DNA from: Pithys albifrons albifrons
Lineage: Eukaryota > Chordata > Aves > Passeriformes > Thamnophilidae
Assembly (NCBI RefSeq): GCF_047495875.1
Contig: NC_092460.1
Location: 10,902,520-10,966,519 of the forward strand
Direction of reading: 5' to 3'
DNA length: 64,000 bases
Shown here: positions 53,001-58,556 of the stretch, in pieces
Layout of the letters: the number at the start of each line of letters is the position of its first letter
Numbering within the stretch: position 1 is the first letter of the stretch
The notes under the pieces: model-generated
What the model was told of the DNA's origin: nothing
The model's database searches: none
The model's input: only the letters and a program-made list of their open reading frames with translations
Program-made: the position numbers and the translations under genes

Positions 53001-53385
53001 AACGTTATCTGTCCAATGTTATTCATGGAAAGTAACATGACTACCCAAATACTTCTCAAAAAAAATGAAGTAGGTATTACAAAAATTACTTGCAAAATCA
53101 GTAAGGAAACTAAAAAACTGGCAGAGGGCTGAAAGATTTATTGTCATGAAATTGAGTTGCCTGTGATTGTGCAAATATTGTGCAAGATGGATGTGGAAAG
53201 AGAAATGCCGGATTTTTACATCCATTGATTTTCTGCTCTGACAGGTTGCCAGGCGCTGCTGGTCAGGCAATGCTTTTGCTTATGAAACCATCTGCCAAGC
53301 AATGAAAGAGAACGACACATTGAGGGTGACCCTCCCTCACAAGGTGGTGGATGAAAACGTCTTGGAGCAAGCAGTGAAACATTAG
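13974..53385 (+). CDS. UROC1: Urocanate hydratase (urocanase), complete gene, 20 coding exons
   Basis: Urocanase (EC 4.2.1.49) converts trans-urocanate to 4-imidazolone-5-propanoate, the second step of histidine degradation, mainly in liver cytosol, using tightly bound NAD+ as electrophile. I could place 20 coding exons with GT..AG borders; all junction phases agree and the sum is exactly 676 codons plus stop, the length I recall for human UROC1. Visible hallmarks: the Gly-rich nucleotide-binding block GLGGMSGAQ (residues 248-256), the active-site-region block FGPFRWVCTSGDP with Cys453 matching the catalytic-region Cys of bacterial urocanases, SRDHHDVSGTDSPFRET, and HNGGGVGWGEVINGGFG. No stop, frameshift or missing exon is seen. 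Introns of 200-1800 bp not listed separately (3, 5-7, 9, 11-13, 15, 16, 19) hold nothing recognisable except where a repeat is given. ZXDC follows on the same strand 4.1 kb downstream. Confidence 0.97.
16500..16960. repeat. Unidentified C/T-rich repeat-like stretch
   Basis: About 460 bp differ from the surrounding AT-rich intron: pyrimidine-rich, dense in CTGG/CCTGG words, with GGAACCTGGCTG occurring twice about 60 bp apart (near 16842 and 16899). It looks like a decayed LTR or other old repeat, but I cannot name the family, and no target-site duplication was identified. Confidence 0.3.
20208..20281 (+). repeat. Perfect 37-bp tandem duplication, two copies
   Basis: A 37-bp unit starting AGGCTTAGATCCCTTTTGAA occurs at 20208-20244 and again at 20245-20281 without mismatch, pointing to a recent duplication (or assembly artefact). 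Each copy contains GAATAAAAG. It lies in UROC1 intron 1, about 370 bp upstream of exon 2. Confidence 0.92.
20655..20785 (+). CDS. UROC1: UROC1 exon 2 (residues 43-86)
   Basis: Acceptor TTGGCAG| and donor GAG|GTAAGC. Encodes LALRNALRYFPPEIQKKLAP and the GHIYMYRFFPDIEM block; Arg86 is split (AG|A). Confidence 0.95.
22145..22155. repeat. Left target-site duplication (11 bp)
   Basis: ACTCTTTAATT, identical to the copy at 22464-22474, flanks the 5S-derived element. Confidence 0.8.
22156..22463 (+). mobile_element. 5S rRNA-derived SINE-like retroposon
   Basis: The first ~115 bp resemble 5S rRNA over nearly its whole length: CCGATC.CGTCAGATCTCGG, then AAGCTAAGCAGGGTC, TTAGTACTTGGATGGGAGAC and CCGGGTGCTGTAGG. 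A non-5S body of about 190 bp follows, and the unit is flanked by an identical 11-bp direct repeat. The structure, a Pol III-type head plus unrelated body plus target-site duplication, is that of a 5S-class SINE (SINE3 type). Whether it belongs to a named family cannot be decided here, nor which LINE mobilised it. Confidence 0.8.
22158..22271 (+). pseudogene. 5S rRNA-like head of the retroposon
   Basis: The internal Pol III control elements of 5S genes are largely intact: the A-box region AAGCTAAGCAGGGTC (22201-22215) and the C-box region TTGGATGGGAGACC (about 22232-22245). The first 20 bases are diverged, and the 3' end runs into unrelated sequence without a T-run terminator, so it is not a functional 5S gene. 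Confidence 0.8.
22464..22474. repeat. Right target-site duplication (11 bp)
   Basis: ACTCTTTAATT directly follows the CACAC-rich end of the element and repeats the left flank exactly. Confidence 0.8.
23464..23557 (+). CDS. UROC1: UROC1 exon 3 (residues 86-117)
   Basis: Acceptor CTTTCAG|, donor CAG|GTAAGG. Encodes AYPIGEYPCKTKSAAAIMLM and MNNLDPSVAQ, strongly conserved in vertebrate urocanases. Confidence 0.95.
24200..24259 (+). CDS. UROC1: UROC1 exon 4 (residues 118-137)
   Basis: A 60-bp exon between CTTTTTCAG| and CAG|GTAGGA encoding ELVTYGGNGQAFSNWAQ, with the YGGNG motif of the family. Too small to be seen as an independent ORF. Confidence 0.94.
24260..27155. other. UROC1 intron 4
   Basis: The intron is 2.9 kb and AT-rich. 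A short MIR-like word (CTTCAGTTTCCTAATCTGGT near 25372) is the only repeat hint. Nothing else is recognised. Confidence 0.55.
27156..27284 (+). CDS. UROC1: UROC1 exon 5 (residues 138-180)
   Basis: Acceptor CCTTTCAG|, donor ATG|GTAGGT. Encodes MTEEQTLVMYSGHPLGLFPS and PRLVITNGM, core urocanase sequence. Confidence 0.96.
27918..27979 (+). CDS. UROC1: UROC1 exon 6 (residues 181-201)
   Basis: Acceptor TTCTTAG|, donor AT|GTAAGA splitting Met201. Encodes VIPNYSSRDEYEKMFALGVT. Confidence 0.94.
28900..28966 (+). CDS. UROC1: UROC1 exon 7 (residues 201-223)
   Basis: Acceptor CATCTCCAG|, donor GTG|GTAAGA. Encodes YGQMTAGSYCYIGPQGIVHG, the conserved region before the nucleotide-binding block. Confidence 0.95.
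29440..29583 (+). CDS. UROC1: UROC1 exon 8 (residues 224-271), NAD-binding block
   Basis: Acceptor GTGTGCAG|, donor GAG|GTGAGA. Contains GKVFVTSGLGGMSGAQAKAA, the Gly-rich NAD+-binding segment, and ends in the hydrophobic strand GCVGIIAE. Confidence 0.97.
29584..32689. other. UROC1 intron 8
   Basis: The intron is 3.1 kb and AT-rich, with no recognised repeat, RNA gene or coding signal. Confidence 0.55.
32690..32778 (+). CDS. UROC1: UROC1 exon 9 (residues 272-301)
   Basis: Acceptor TCTCTTAG|, donor AG|GTATGA (split Arg301). Encodes VDEAALLKRHKQGWLMEI and the following DHCIARL. Confidence 0.94.
33235..33297 (+). CDS. UROC1: UROC1 exon 10 (residues 301-322)
   Basis: Acceptor TTCTAG|, donor TG|GTAAGT (split Trp322). 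Encodes EARKNKIALSLGYHGNVVDL. Confidence 0.94.
33613..33950 (-). mobile_element. CR1 LINE 3' fragment (antisense to UROC1)
   Basis: The plus strand starts GAATCACAGACTTGTTTGGG, continues TTGGAAGGGACC, then CCAGCCTGGTCTTCACCACC, TCCAGTGTCTCATCACCCT and GATACTGGAAGGCTGCTGT. This is the reverse complement of a CR1 3' end, so the element is on the minus strand. It is about 340 bp, 5' truncated, in UROC1 intron 10. CR1 is the dominant LINE of birds and other sauropsids. Confidence 0.88.
34341..34520 (+). CDS. UROC1: UROC1 exon 11 (residues 322-382)
   Basis: Acceptor CTTCCCCAG|, donor AG|GTAAAT (split Ser382). Encodes LVDLGSDQTSCHNPFNGGYY and PVQLGFEEAKQLL, typical of urocanase domain III. Confidence 0.96.
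34765..34862 (+). CDS. UROC1: UROC1 exon 12 (residues 382-415)
   Basis: Acceptor TATTTCAG|, donor CTG|GTGAGT (split Gly415). Encodes FFWDYGNAFLLEAQRA, including the conserved DYGNAFL motif. Confidence 0.95.
35104..35176 (+). CDS. UROC1: UROC1 exon 13 (residues 415-439)
   Basis: Acceptor TTTTATAG|, donor GGG|GTATGT. Encodes ADVEKKGANKTEFRYPSYVQ and HIMG. Confidence 0.94.
36242..36363 (+). CDS. UROC1: UROC1 exon 14 (residues 439-480), active-site region
   Basis: Acceptor TATTCCCAG|, donor GGAG|GTAAGA. Encodes DIFSLGFGPFRWVCTSGDPQ, the eukaryotic counterpart of the urocanase signature; Cys453 aligns with the Cys of the bacterial ARICW motif. Val480 is split. Confidence 0.95.
36364..40937. other. 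UROC1 intron 14
   Basis: The intron is 4.6 kb and unique-looking, with a T-rich simple stretch near 39175-39225. No gene or repeat family is recognised. Confidence 0.55.
40938..41008 (+). CDS. UROC1: UROC1 exon 15 (residues 480-503)
   Basis: Acceptor TTGCAAG| completes Val480 (G|TG); donor TTG|GTAAGT. Encodes STSVKQQYHDNIRWIREAGK. A short exon placed by homology and exact phase. Confidence 0.92.
41965..42063 (+). CDS. UROC1: UROC1 exon 16 (residues 504-536)
   Basis: Acceptor TTTTCCAG|, donor AAG|GTTTGT, weak because position +3 is T. Encodes VVGSQARILYSDQKGRVSIA and VAINRAISEGRIK. Confidence 0.95.
42763..42813 (+). mobile_element. CR1 LINE 3'-end fragment
   Basis: GCCAGGAGTTGGATCCTTGT is followed by CCTTCCAACTCAGAATATTTTATGATT, the terminal CR1 sequence with its ATTCTATGATT-type ending. 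About 50 bp are clear; the element may extend leftward to about 42690 in diverged form. It lies in UROC1 intron 16. Confidence 0.75.
43819..43918 (+). CDS. UROC1: UROC1 exon 17 (residues 537-570)
   Basis: Acceptor TTTTTCCAG|, donor CAG|GTTGGT, again T at +3. Encodes SRDHHDVSGTDSPFRETSNI and YDGSAFCA, near-invariant substrate and cofactor-site sequence. Asp570 is split. Confidence 0.96.
43919..46805. other. UROC1 intron 17
   Basis: The intron is 2.9 kb, with a MIR-like remnant at 44425-44760 and short A and T runs. An antisense open frame at 46211-46708 (165 codons) has no recognisable domain. Confidence 0.55.
44425..44760 (+). repeat. MIR SINE remnant, apparently interrupted
   Basis: GGATTTGATTCCAAGCTTTG with TGTGTGACTGTGGGCAAATC matches the MIR core (GAATCC.GGCTCTGCCACT, then GTGTGACCTTGGGCAAGT). 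A second piece at about 44695-44740, CTTCCTCATTTTTCCATCCA then AAAGTGGAAATTATGATAAT, matches the next MIR segment (TTTCCTCATCTGTAAAATGG, GATAATAAT). About 150 bp with an A run at 44649-44660 separate the two, so an insertion may have split the copy. Confidence 0.6.
46806..46887 (+). CDS. UROC1: UROC1 exon 18 (residues 570-597)
   Basis: Acceptor CTCCTAG|, donor TG|GTAAGA (split Trp597). Encodes MAVQNFVGDSFRGATWVALH and NGGGVG. Confidence 0.96.
46888..51913. other. UROC1 intron 18
   Basis: The largest later intron, 5.0 kb. T/C-rich low complexity occurs near 51735-51767. No coding, RNA or named repeat sequence is recognised. Confidence 0.55.
51914..52013 (+). CDS. UROC1: UROC1 exon 19 (residues 597-630)
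   Basis: Acceptor TTTTTTTTAG| with a long pyrimidine tract; donor GGA|GTAAGC. Encodes GEVINGGFGLVLDGSKEAEE and MLSWDVSNG. Confidence 0.96.
53245..53385 (+). CDS. UROC1: UROC1 exon 20 (residues 631-676 and stop)
   Basis: Acceptor GACAG|; encodes VARRCWSGNAFAYETICQAM and VTLPHKVVDENVLEQAVKH, then TAG. The C-terminus matches the usual vertebrate length. Confidence 0.96.
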   Translation, partial: VARRCWSGNAFAYETICQAMKENDTLRVTLPHKVVDENVLEQAVKH

Positions 53386-53466
53386 TGGTATTCCAAGTGT
53401 AATGTTGTTCTTGCAGATATATTTGAAGCTGCTTCCTTGATATCCTATTTTGCTCTCTGGCCAAAT

Positions 53467-53472
53467 GATAAA
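53467..53472 (+). terminator. UROC1: Probable UROC1 poly(A) signal (GATAAA variant)
   Basis: GATAAA, a known variant hexamer, lies 82 bp after the stop and is followed by a G/T-rich stretch (TGTCTGTTCCATGTGAG) and a T run, as expected for a cleavage site. A canonical AATAAA first appears near 54131 (in CGAATAAATT) and could serve a longer 3' UTR. Confidence 0.4.
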
Positions 53473-56400
53473 AGCCTTGCAAATGTCTGTTCCATGTGAG
53501 TTCTTTTTTTCCTCTCTTTAACTTGTTAATGGGACAAATTCATATCTGTCTCTGACAGGTCTGGTGATGCTGGGAACTGTCTTTTCACATTTGCAACAGT
53601 GTTTGCAATAAGAAAGTATTCATTATAAGGAAAGGAACAGGGAATTTTGTCCCTGAAAATTAAATGAGGGAAAAAAAACCCCAAACAACAAAACAACCAA
53701 TTATTCCTGGTAATTCATAGATTAATGAGATTTTTAGGTCTGATAGGTCACATGTGGAATGGAAATTTGAACTCTGATTCTGCTGCCATCAGCAGAGAGA
53801 CATGAAATCCAGTAGCCAAACACAAGGGTGTGTAAACAAACTTATTCTTCAGCTGATGGAGGATGTATTGATATCGCATGTGCTGGACGCAAGCTTTGCT
53901 ATATTGCCATAAAAAAAATTTGTGATTGTAACAGAAAGTGGCAGACAAACTCTAACTGGTTAAGTGCAATGAATCCTGCATGACTTTTTTTGTGAAAATT
54001 TGACCCAAGATAGTCACCCCGAGCAGGAACAGAATGCAGTGACAAGTAAGTGGGTGGAGAACCCTGAGAGCAGTAAGTACTAGACCATGTCCAAATGTCA
54101 TTCAACAAAGCCAGGAAAATATGGAACAACGAATAAATTAGTGTAAGCCAAATTCGCCATCGGTTTCAAATAGTGCAATTTTGCTGCATGTGATGTTGTG
54201 TGCCCTTTGCTGTCTCACAGTCATGGGTTTGTTCCTCTACTTGAGTCTTCTAAATTAATTGAAACCTCCAGAAAACCTAGATCCTTCATGCTGGCTGCTG
54301 CTCTTCAAAGAAAAACTATGGGCTACTCACTGATTTGGATGCGAGTAGTGCAATCTGTAGCAAAATAATCATGTAGACTTTCCTTCTGAAAAAAAACCCA
54401 AAAGAGACTGATGTGAAACAAACTAAAGCACTAAACCCAAGACTGTATAAGCTTTCTCTAGACAGAAGTTGATTGTAATACAAAATAGAGATATAAAGGT
54501 GTTTTCAATCTCCCTTCTTCTAGGTAAGAGTTAGGAAGGCACAGAACCCCATGTGCCTTGGTACAACTGAAGGATTGCATGTTTTGCCCCTGAGCCCACT
54601 GTTATATTTGTGTTAACAGTAACTTACTTCAGTACCTTGTTCTAATCAGCTGTGATGCTGAACAAAGAATCGAGGCTGGCTTTGAAGTCCCTATATGTGT
54701 ACATAGTAACAGATACATGCTCAGATATATTTACAGAGGCATATTTTACATCAAACCCATCACACACCTCTATACCCATATGTGTCATGTCTCATGCTAA
54801 ACATGGCTCTTGCACATGGGCCTTGTTCCAACACGAGCACAGTGTCACCAGTCCCTTCCCCCAGTGCACATGTGGTATTGAGCTTGGTCTGGCCTGTCAC
54901 CCAATCTCCTTGGCACTGTATCCATTAGCTCTTGGAATAAAAATGGGTGTTACAAATGTAAACCCCTGTGAGCTGCTGCAGATGGAACGTGATGAGCTGC
55001 AATCCTTGTGACTGAGGGATCTGGAGAAACTATGCAAGTGGACCCACAGGTGAGCACACTCTGCAGCTCTGTAATGTCTATGGTGCTAAGCATTATTTAT
55101 TCATTTAGAATCACAAATGAGTTCTTTACTCTGTTCACGTACTGTATATGTCTCCAGATGAATAGTGAGAATCTGGCATCTGTTTGAAACTGAACCTTCT
55201 GTGAAGTGCAATCTGCAGTTGATAGGAATTGCTTTATATTGTGGAAAAAACCAGCCACATTGCCAAGTTAGACGATTGAGATATGAATAGCTGTCAACCA
55301 GATTTGACAGCCTTTGCTTTGACATATGTTATGTATTACCTGTTGTTATTAATCACAGTGGACTGGGGACAAAGTTAGTGTATTGGTATTGTACAAAACC
55401 ACTCTCGTCTTCATAGCCCAAAAGCACTAGGTACTGCTTTGTTGAGAGGAACAACCAGAAAATACACTGGCTTTTCTGTACTAAGGAATGTAGAGCTGCT
55501 CCCTAGATTCATCTTAATTCTGAGTTGAAAATCCAGGAAACATAAAATATTGAAGAAGTCCTTATGAATTCTTCACCACCATTGTATTGTTTAGTACTGG
55601 GGTACCTGCCACCATGCTCACCTTTACATCGCAGGCAAAAAAGGAACCTTATTTTTGTCCTTGTAGCTTTATTGAGTAGAGGACATAACCTTGCCAGTAT
55701 ATTCGTACTTAATGCCAACCAAGTCCCTGGGAGTCTATAACTGTGGATACCCTGTAGGGAGACACAGAACCTGAAAGTATGAGTGCTATACAAGACCTAC
55801 TAGTTGAAATTCAGATTATAAAATCTACTAATGAAGTAGCATAAATTTTTGCAGTGCAGTTGGAAGCTTGCCACAGGCTGAAGCATCCTTCCTATAAATC
55901 TTAGCACCTTAATGGTTTTCTAAAATGCAGACATTTATCCCAAAAACCTTGTGCCTATTTTGCAGATAGAGACAAGATCTCAGTGACAAAGAACACTCAT
56001 GTCTGTAGCTACAGTGTTTTTTTTAAAGGATAAAGCTTATGATATGAGAGAGCTGTTGGCTCTCCTAGCTAGGATCTTGTTGAATCTCTCCAGGCTCTGG
56101 CAAACATAAGGGGTTTGTGGCTTGAATTTTTTTTTAATTACCTTGTTCAGGTGTGACATCCTTTAATCAGGGACGTGCCTTGGTGTTAAGCACAAAGGAA
56201 TGTACTACAACGATCAGCACGGGCTATTGGGATGGCTGGGGGCAGCCAAGCCTGGAAATAACCCACACCCAGTGGCAATCAGCAGGGGGGTCCGGAGGAT
56301 TTCAGAGGAGGCTGAGGTCAAGCATTAAGGGATTTCACACTCGGCACAGATGGCTGTGAAGGTGCCCAGTGGAGCTCTGGGTGCACCACAGCTCCAGCTT

Positions 56401-56694
56401 CCCCGGCGCTGTATGTGCCTGGACAGCCATTTCCCAAGTTTGCTGTAGGAAACTCGATGCTAAATTCCTCAGCGGAAACGAGGAATAATCTGAGCATCGT
56501 AAGGATCACAGCACCATCTGCTGGGACTACTTGTCGGTCCCACGGCAGGAGGGAACTAGTGAGTTTCCGTGGCAAATACAGGATACTTTTGCCTTTTCCT
56601 CGAGTGTCTGAGAGCAAGAAAGCAGGTGAACATTTTACCAAAGAAAGCTGTGCCCAAGAATGAAATAAAATTATGCACTAGCTGAATTTGTAGG

Positions 56695-56810
56695 TGTGGG
56701 TGGTTTTTTTTGTTTGGTTGGGGTTTGTTGTTTGTGGTTTTGTTTTGGGGGGTTTTTTAGGTTTTTTTTGTTTGTTTGTTTTTTTGTTTGTTTTGTTGTT
56801 TTTTTTTTCA
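56695..56810. repeat. G/T-rich low-complexity tract
   Basis: About 115 bases almost free of A and C on the plus strand, made of TTTG/TTTTG units with runs such as GGTTTTTTTTG and GGGGGGTTTTTT. It directly precedes the CR1 copy. Strong strand asymmetry is its main property. Confidence 0.85.
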
Positions 56811-56814
56811 TATG

Positions 56815-57275
56815 GGCTCCTCAGGTCAAGAAAGACAAAGAGCTACTGGAGAGGGTCCGGGGGAGGTCACAATGATTAGGGGTTTGGAGCATCTTTCTTA
56901 TGGGGAGAGACTGAGCGAGCTGGCCATGTTTAGTCTAGAGAAAGCAAGACTGAGAGGGGATGTTATTAATCCTCATAAATAACTTGAAGGTAGGCACGAA
57001 GAGGATGTGCCAGGCTCTTTTCAGTGGTGCCCAGCGACAGGAGGGGGAACAATGGCCATGAACTAAAAAAAGGTTTCACCTCAACATGAGGAAGTTCTTT
57101 CCACTGAAGGTGGCAGGGCATTGGAACAGCTGTCCAGAGAGATCGTGGAATCTCCCTCTCTGTAGGCATTCCAAACCCACCTGGACACGTTTCTGTGTCA
57201 CCTGCTCCAGGTGACCTTGGGGCTTGGACTGGATGATCTCCAGATGTCCCTTCCAACCCTAACAATTCTGTGACT
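56815..57275 (+). mobile_element. CR1 LINE 3' end, sense orientation
   Basis: The copy includes TACTGGAGAGGGTCCGGGGG, GGTTTGGAGCATCTTTCTTA, GGGAGAGACTGAGCGAGCTG, the TGAGGAAGTTCTTTCCACTG block, GGCATTGGAACAGCTGTCC, GGCTTGGACTGGATGATCTC and CCCTTCCAACCCTAACAATT CTGTGA. These follow the CR1 ORF2 C-terminus and 3' UTR in order. It is diverged, 5' truncated and ends with the usual ATTCTGTGA-type tail. Confidence 0.88.
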
Positions 57276-57514
57276 CTTCCTGGCTGTTAACAGGAATAGA
57301 CATCAGAATATCCCCCAGAACCCGAGACGATTCCAGCCATGCCCGACCCCCTCCCCAGGTTGGCCGCGCCCCGTCCGTGGCTCCGCGCTCCGGGTTTCCC
57401 GGGCGCCTCCTGCGCCGCGCCCGCTCCGCGGCTCCGCGCTCCGGGTTTTGGCGGCGGCCCTGCCGGCCCCGCCCCGCGGCTCCGGTTTCAGGCGCCGCTA
57501 CAGGGACCCCCAAG

Positions 57515-58556
57515 ATGGAAACGCAGGGGCTGCGGCCCGCGGAGGCGGCCCGGGCCCGGCCCGCCGCGCAACATGGCGGCCCCGCCGCGCCGCCGCCGCC
57601 GCCTCCCGGCTGGGACCCGCCGCCCGCCGCCGCCCCGCCCTCCCCCGCCAGCAGCGCCATCGCGCCGGGCCTCTACTTGAGCTTCCCGGTGCTGCTGGTG
57701 GAGGACAAGCCGGAGCCTGGCGCCAGCCCGGCGCCCAGCGCGCCGCCGGCGGGGCCCGCACCCGACAGCGACGGGCTCCTGCTCGTATTCAACGTGGTGC
57801 GCGGCGCGGGCGGCGGCGAAGCGGGGCGAGCCCAGCCCGGCCCGCCGCCCGCTGAGCAGCCCGAGGAGGCCCCCGACTCGGCGCCACCGCCACCGCCGCC
57901 TCCTCCTCCTCCTCCTCCTCCCCCGCCGCCAGCAGCGCTGCCCCCCGCGGGCGGCGATGGCGGCGCGGCGGAGGATGGCGCCTTCTCGGGGACCATCACC
58001 ATCAACAACCAGAGCCTGCTCGTGCGCATCGAGAACGGGGTGCTGACGCTGGGCCCTGGCGCCGAGCAGCCCGCCGGGGACGCGCCGCCCGCCGCGCACA
58101 GCCCCGCAGAGCCCCCGGGTGGGCCGCGGCCGCGCTCGCCGCCCGCCTTCCCGTGCCCGGAGCCGCGCTGCGGGGAGGCCTTTCCCCGCAAGCAGCAGCT
58201 GCGGCTGCACCGGCTCTCGGCGCACGGCGGCGGGGGTGAGTATGGCCGGGGCGGGACGGCGCGGCCCTTCGGCTGCCCCGTGCCGGGCTGTGCCTGGTCC
58301 TTCGCCACTGCCTACAAGCTGCGGCGGCACCTGCACTCGCACGACAAGCTGCGGCCCTTCGCCTGCGCCGCGCCGGGCTGCGCCAAGCGCTTCACCACCG
58401 TGTACAACCTGCGGGCGCACAGCCGCGCCCACGAGCAGGAGGCGGCGCAGAAGTGCGAGGCGTGCGGGCAGCGCTTCCCCAGCGCCGCCCGCCTCGCCGC
58501 CCACCGCCGCCGCAGCCACCTGGAGCCCGAGCGGCCCTACCGCTGCGACTTCCCCG
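57515..58556 (+). CDS. ZXDC: ZXDC exon 1 (residues 1-348), fingers 1-4 and start of 5
   Basis: Encodes the low-complexity N-terminus, the conserved TITINNQSLLVRIENGVLTL segment, then fingers CPEPRC..H-x4-H, CPVPGC, CAAPGC and CEAC, ending in YRCDFPG with a split Gly (G|GTAAGC). The polyproline run comes from CCG/CCT codons at 57881-57932 and is likely length-variable. Antisense and out-of-frame ORFs here are GC-driven shadows. Confidence 0.94.

Larger units (their letters stand above)
53386..57514. other. UROC1-ZXDC intergenic region
   Basis: The 4.1 kb contain the UROC1 3' UTR, AT-rich sequence without recognised genes, the G/T tract at 56695-56810, the CR1 copy at 56815-57275 and the GC-rich ZXDC promoter from about 57300. 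Confidence 0.6.

Noticed and set aside
57377..57514. N-terminal extension of ZXDC by 46 codons
   Set aside because: The open frame starts with GTG; the first ATG in frame is 57515, in a strong context.
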